Below are positions 60,825 to 64,000 of a stretch of 64,000 nt of DNA, in pieces. The DNA is taken from assembly GCA_900291925.1 (NCBI GenBank), contig UWYS01000014.1, positions 682,001 to 746,000 of the forward strand. The letters are read 5' to 3'. The position numbers and the translations under genes were made by a program. This stretch comes from Thecaphora thlaspeos (taxonomy: Eukaryota > Basidiomycota > Ustilaginomycetes > Urocystidales > Glomosporiaceae). The notes under the pieces are model-generated. The model was not told the origin of the DNA. It did no database searches and saw only the letters and a program-made list of their open reading frames with translations. Each line of letters opens with the position of its first letter. Position 1 is the stretch's first letter.

Positions 60825-61592
60825 GCGTGGTGGGAGGCGTCGGGCGTCGCTATTGGTGACGAAGTTCGTGTATATATGTTGAATTGATCGGTCGATTGCA
60901 AGAAGAGACGGGAACGAAACGATCGATGTCTTGTTGCTCTACACGGCTTGATTTTTGACGGTGCGGCACCGCGCTGTCGACCTCTTGTCTGTGTCTTGAT
61001 GGCGCGGAGTTGGCCTCGGTCGACGGCAAGGCAGCAATCTCTCTGATTCCATGCGGCAGGGTGTTTGACACGAGGGAAGATCTTCTAGAGAGGATGCTCA
61101 CCTGGATAGAGAACAAGTGTCGTCGCGGGTAGGGAGAGTCACTGCGCTGTTCCCGCGGACATGAGCAGCATGTCTGCGCCGTGAACCGTGGAACGTTGAA
61201 GCAAGGAAGAACGAATAGGTCTTCCCTGCTCATTTGACGGTTGGAGCTTCGAATGATCGATACGGTACACAGTCGTCTATCTACCACCTTCTGTGTCCTC
61301 ACTCAATGGCCTGCGACGGAGAGTGGATCAAGGATGCCCTGACACTCGCCCTGCGCTAGCACGCGATCGAGAGGGACGATCCTTTTGACGGGCAGAGGAG
61401 CTTTTCTTTAAACTTGCGCCTTGGAGCGCGGCCTCTGCGCGGTGTAGCAGTACAATGATATGCGTAAGTACGAGGCAGGGTGGAGTCTGGGCTGGACGAT
61501 GGGGTGTCAGCACGCCAACCGGTCAGTCAGGTAGGCGCGGCAGATACATTTGACCGCTCTACTCGGGTCGGGTGAAAAGTGGCCTGGCCTTC
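60825..61592. other. Convergent 3' region of ARG1 and the GH92 gene
   Basis: 768 bp. tatatatgttgaattgatcgg just after ARG1 could serve 3'-end formation. Open frames here are short and unrecognised; no gene called. Confidence 0.55.
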
Positions 61593-64000
61593 CTAGTCAA
61601 AGTCACCAGCGCTCAGACTGGGGACGCGCTGTCCATCCTTATCCCACTGCGCCGGGTTAGGTCCCATCTCGAACACCAACTCTCCGCCATCTGCCAGTTC
61701 ATGGTGCCACAACCAACCGCGTCGCACAGCTTGACCGTTGAGCGTAACGTTCTGCGGGAAAACGTTGGTGTCGTTATCGAGGTTAGTAGCGATGATCTTG
61801 AGCGTGGTGCTGCTGTTCGTTCCACTGAAGAGATCCACCTCGAGTGACGGAAAACGTGGGGCCGAGATGAGGTAGATTGGCAGTGGAGCCAAGGGGGAAA
61901 GACCGATGAGGTTCCAGATCAACCACGAGTTGAGCGCTCCAGCATCCACGTTGCCGGGATAGCCGTTGCGCGCGTCCGAGTAGAATCGATCGACAATGTT
62001 CCTCGTCTCGTTGACGGTGCGCCATGCGTTGCCAGGTAGAAGGTTGAATAGGAACGGAGCGCCGAAACTAGGTTCGTTACCCGGGTTGAAGAGGGCCGAA
62101 CCGGCATCGTTGTTGACGCCAACACTCGTACCGAAGCCCGGGAGGAAGGAGGCTTGCAGGCGCGACAGGAAGGCTTCGTCGCCACCCATCAGTTCGATCA
62201 ACTTGGCCGTATCGTGCGGCGCAGAGGCGAACGCCGTCTCCCACACCTTGGCCTCGTACAGATCGTCACCCCATCCACATCCGCCGCACGACTTGGGCTC
62301 GTAGTTTATCGTGTTCCAGCTTCCATCTGCATTTCGAGGACAGGGGAAGCCGCGGAACGTCCCGACTCCCGCCAATTCCGTCGAGGCATCTGCGTTTCAG
62401 ACCAGCGTCCAGCGAAAAGCCTGCTCGCGGTAGCGAGAGACGATCGAACCTGCCTTCTTGAGTCCGCGCGCCAGCGTGTAGATGGAGAAGTCGTTAAAGG
62501 CATACTCGATCGTCCTGCTGACGCTGCGCGTATGATTTCGCGTGATCCATCCGAGCGTGTTGTACTCGTCCAACGCACCTCGACCTTCCTTTGTAGCGCC
62601 GTCAAAGGCGACGGGATCGGCGTTGCGTTCCGGCAGGACGGTGGCGTCCTTGTGCGCCGCATCGAACGCCTGCTCCCAATCGACGCCGTAGATCTCGTTC
62701 TTGCCCTTGGACGTGACGAGCGTGCCCGGTCCCTTTCCGGTCGACTTGAGAAAGGCGTCGGCGAGGATGAGATCGGCGTGCGTACCTCCTTGCACCCTTC
62801 CGTTGGTCTGCGCGGAACGTCCCGTAGGCATGTATCCCTCGTACTTCCAAATGGCGATGAGACCGCGCAGGATACGACTAAACTCGCCCGTGAACAAAAG
62901 GTGGTACAGCGGCATGGTGTGCGAGTAGAGATCCCAGAGCGTGTAAAAGTCGTCGTAGGCCGGTTCGAGTTCGGACGACTTCCAGTTGGCCTGTTCGTTC
63001 GTCTTGTCCGTCGGCAGCAACGCCATCTGGTAGAGCGCCGTGTAGAGCATGCGCTTGAGGGTAGCGTTCGTCGAGAGCGTATCGTAGCCGACGACGCGGA
63101 TCTTGCCGAGCACGCGATCGTGCCACGCCTCCCGAGCTGCAGCGACGACGTCGTCAAACGACTTGCTTTCTGGCACTTCGGCCTGGATGTTCTCGCATGC
63201 TTGCTCGGAAGAGATGTACGAGATGCCGATGCGCGATTCGATCGAGCACTGCGACTGCGCATCGGCCGACGACGAAGGCGAGGGCGTGTGCGTGAAGAGG
63301 GCTCCGATGCCCATGCCCGACCCCAGGCCCGCCTTGATGCTGCTATACGGCTTGAGCGTGGGCTTGGTCGACGGCGCGCGGAAAGCATCATACTGCCAGC
63401 TAAACGTTTCGCCCTTTGCCGCTCGCACCGCGACGTCGGAAGAGGTCATGTTGGAGCAAAAGTAGATCTTGTGATGCGGAGACTGCGCCCATCCTCCCGA
63501 GTAACTCGCATGTCCAGCGTAGCTGTTCTCGCCCAGGCTAATCTCACCGCCGGTGAACCTCTGCGTGTAGGCGAAACTAGATTTGGCAGGGAGGACGTGC
63601 GTGAGGTCGACGAGGACGTGACGTCCCTGATCGCACGAGGGGAAGTCGTAGCGGACGATGGCGCTGTGGTTGGACGCGGTCATGCTGATGTTTACGCCGT
63701 TGAGGAGGGATGTTGAGAATCGACCCACCTCGGCCTTTTCGGCGGAGAGGGTGCGGTTTTGCCAGTAGGTGGTGTTGTCCGCCAGGTTGACGCTGTCCAG
63801 ACTGCCGAAGATGGGCATCTGCGAGACGATACCGTCTGCGAATGAGGCCAAGGTGTGCGCGTGTGCGGGTTCGAGCGTCGAAGGACAAGAGACCGTCGGA
63901 CGTCAGCAATGCGACGCATCTCAGCTCGTCGTTGGAAGAGATGCTTGTGAGGGACGTGCTGCTATTGTACTCACAGCTGGGCGCTCCGCCGGTACCGTGG
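61593..64000 (-). CDS. GH92-family alpha-mannosidase, 5' end outside window, interrupted by an in-frame TGA
   Basis: A partial exon, 64000-63975, codes HGTGGAPS. A 139-base intron (63974-63836) then leads into 63835-61593, completing SYGIVSQMPIFG, typical of fungal GH92. The domain continues with DDFYTLWDLYSHTMPLY, GGTHADLILADAF, SRTIEYAFNDFSIY, GNEPSFGAPFLFN and YPGNVDAGALNSWLIWN, and ends in the family's C-terminal beta domain (LNGQAVRR...FEMGPNPAQWDKD). Several NxT/S sequons suit a secreted or lysosome-like exo-alpha-mannosidase. One TGA at 62399-62397 interrupts the frame between RWTLV and NADAST, where relatives usually have Trp; everything downstream is intact in the same frame. It may be a recent nonsense allele, a sequence error or a spliced-out segment (62449-62390 is 60 bases, GT-AG, in frame). 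Confidence 0.85.

Noticed and set aside
62341..62400. Two separate genes on either side of the GH92 TGA
   Set aside because: Both halves are in the same frame and together make one full GH92 domain; the downstream half has no independent promoter-like sequence or well-placed start.

Overview
The window is nuclear DNA of a filamentous or dimorphic fungus, most likely a basidiomycete and plausibly a smut-type Ustilaginomycotina relative. The evidence is GC-rich coding sequence, GT-AG introns of about 60-230 bases in nearly every gene, large low-complexity transcription factors, and fungus-specific proteins (Rot1, a Kre6/Skn1-type wall protein, a zinc-cluster regulator, a GAF hybrid histidine kinase). 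The lineage is an inference from gene style, not from a search. I saw no rRNA, CRISPR, plasmid or intact mobile element.

Layout. 1-7150: no recognisable gene; a cluster of degenerate repeats (about 1.36-3.78 kb), then a pyrimidine-rich leader. 7151-9925 (+): two-finger C2H2 regulator. 11052-11664 (-): RPA12. 12331-29755 (+): three-exon midasin (MDN1/REA1), inferred at 5721 residues. 30211-32205 (-): Kre6/Skn1-family GH16 protein. 34306-35325 (+): ROT1. 35703-38061 (-): Zn2Cys6 regulator. 38.1-43.4 kb: nothing recognisable. 43439-45947 (-): seven-exon, seven-transmembrane orphan protein. 46.0-50.2 kb: only weak coding-like fragments. 50256-50890 (-): MBF1. 53799-57819 (+): GAF hybrid histidine kinase. 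58269-58374 (-): intron-containing tRNA-Val(AAC). 59253-60824 (+): argininosuccinate synthase. 61593-64000 (-): GH92 alpha-mannosidase, cut by the window edge and interrupted by one in-frame TGA.

How the genes fit together. Two head-to-head pairs are functionally coherent. RPA12 (RNA polymerase I) and MDN1 (60S subunit maturation) diverge from a 666-bp gap, and the Kre6-type protein and ROT1 (both tied to beta-1,6-glucan) diverge from a 2.1-kb gap. MBF1, the Gcn4 coactivator in yeast, lies about 8 kb from an arginine biosynthesis gene of the kind Gcn4 controls. The histidine kinase and the 7TM protein are the sensory genes. Gene models were spliced by eye: exon joins were chosen to keep frame and conserved family motifs, and should be checked against transcripts.
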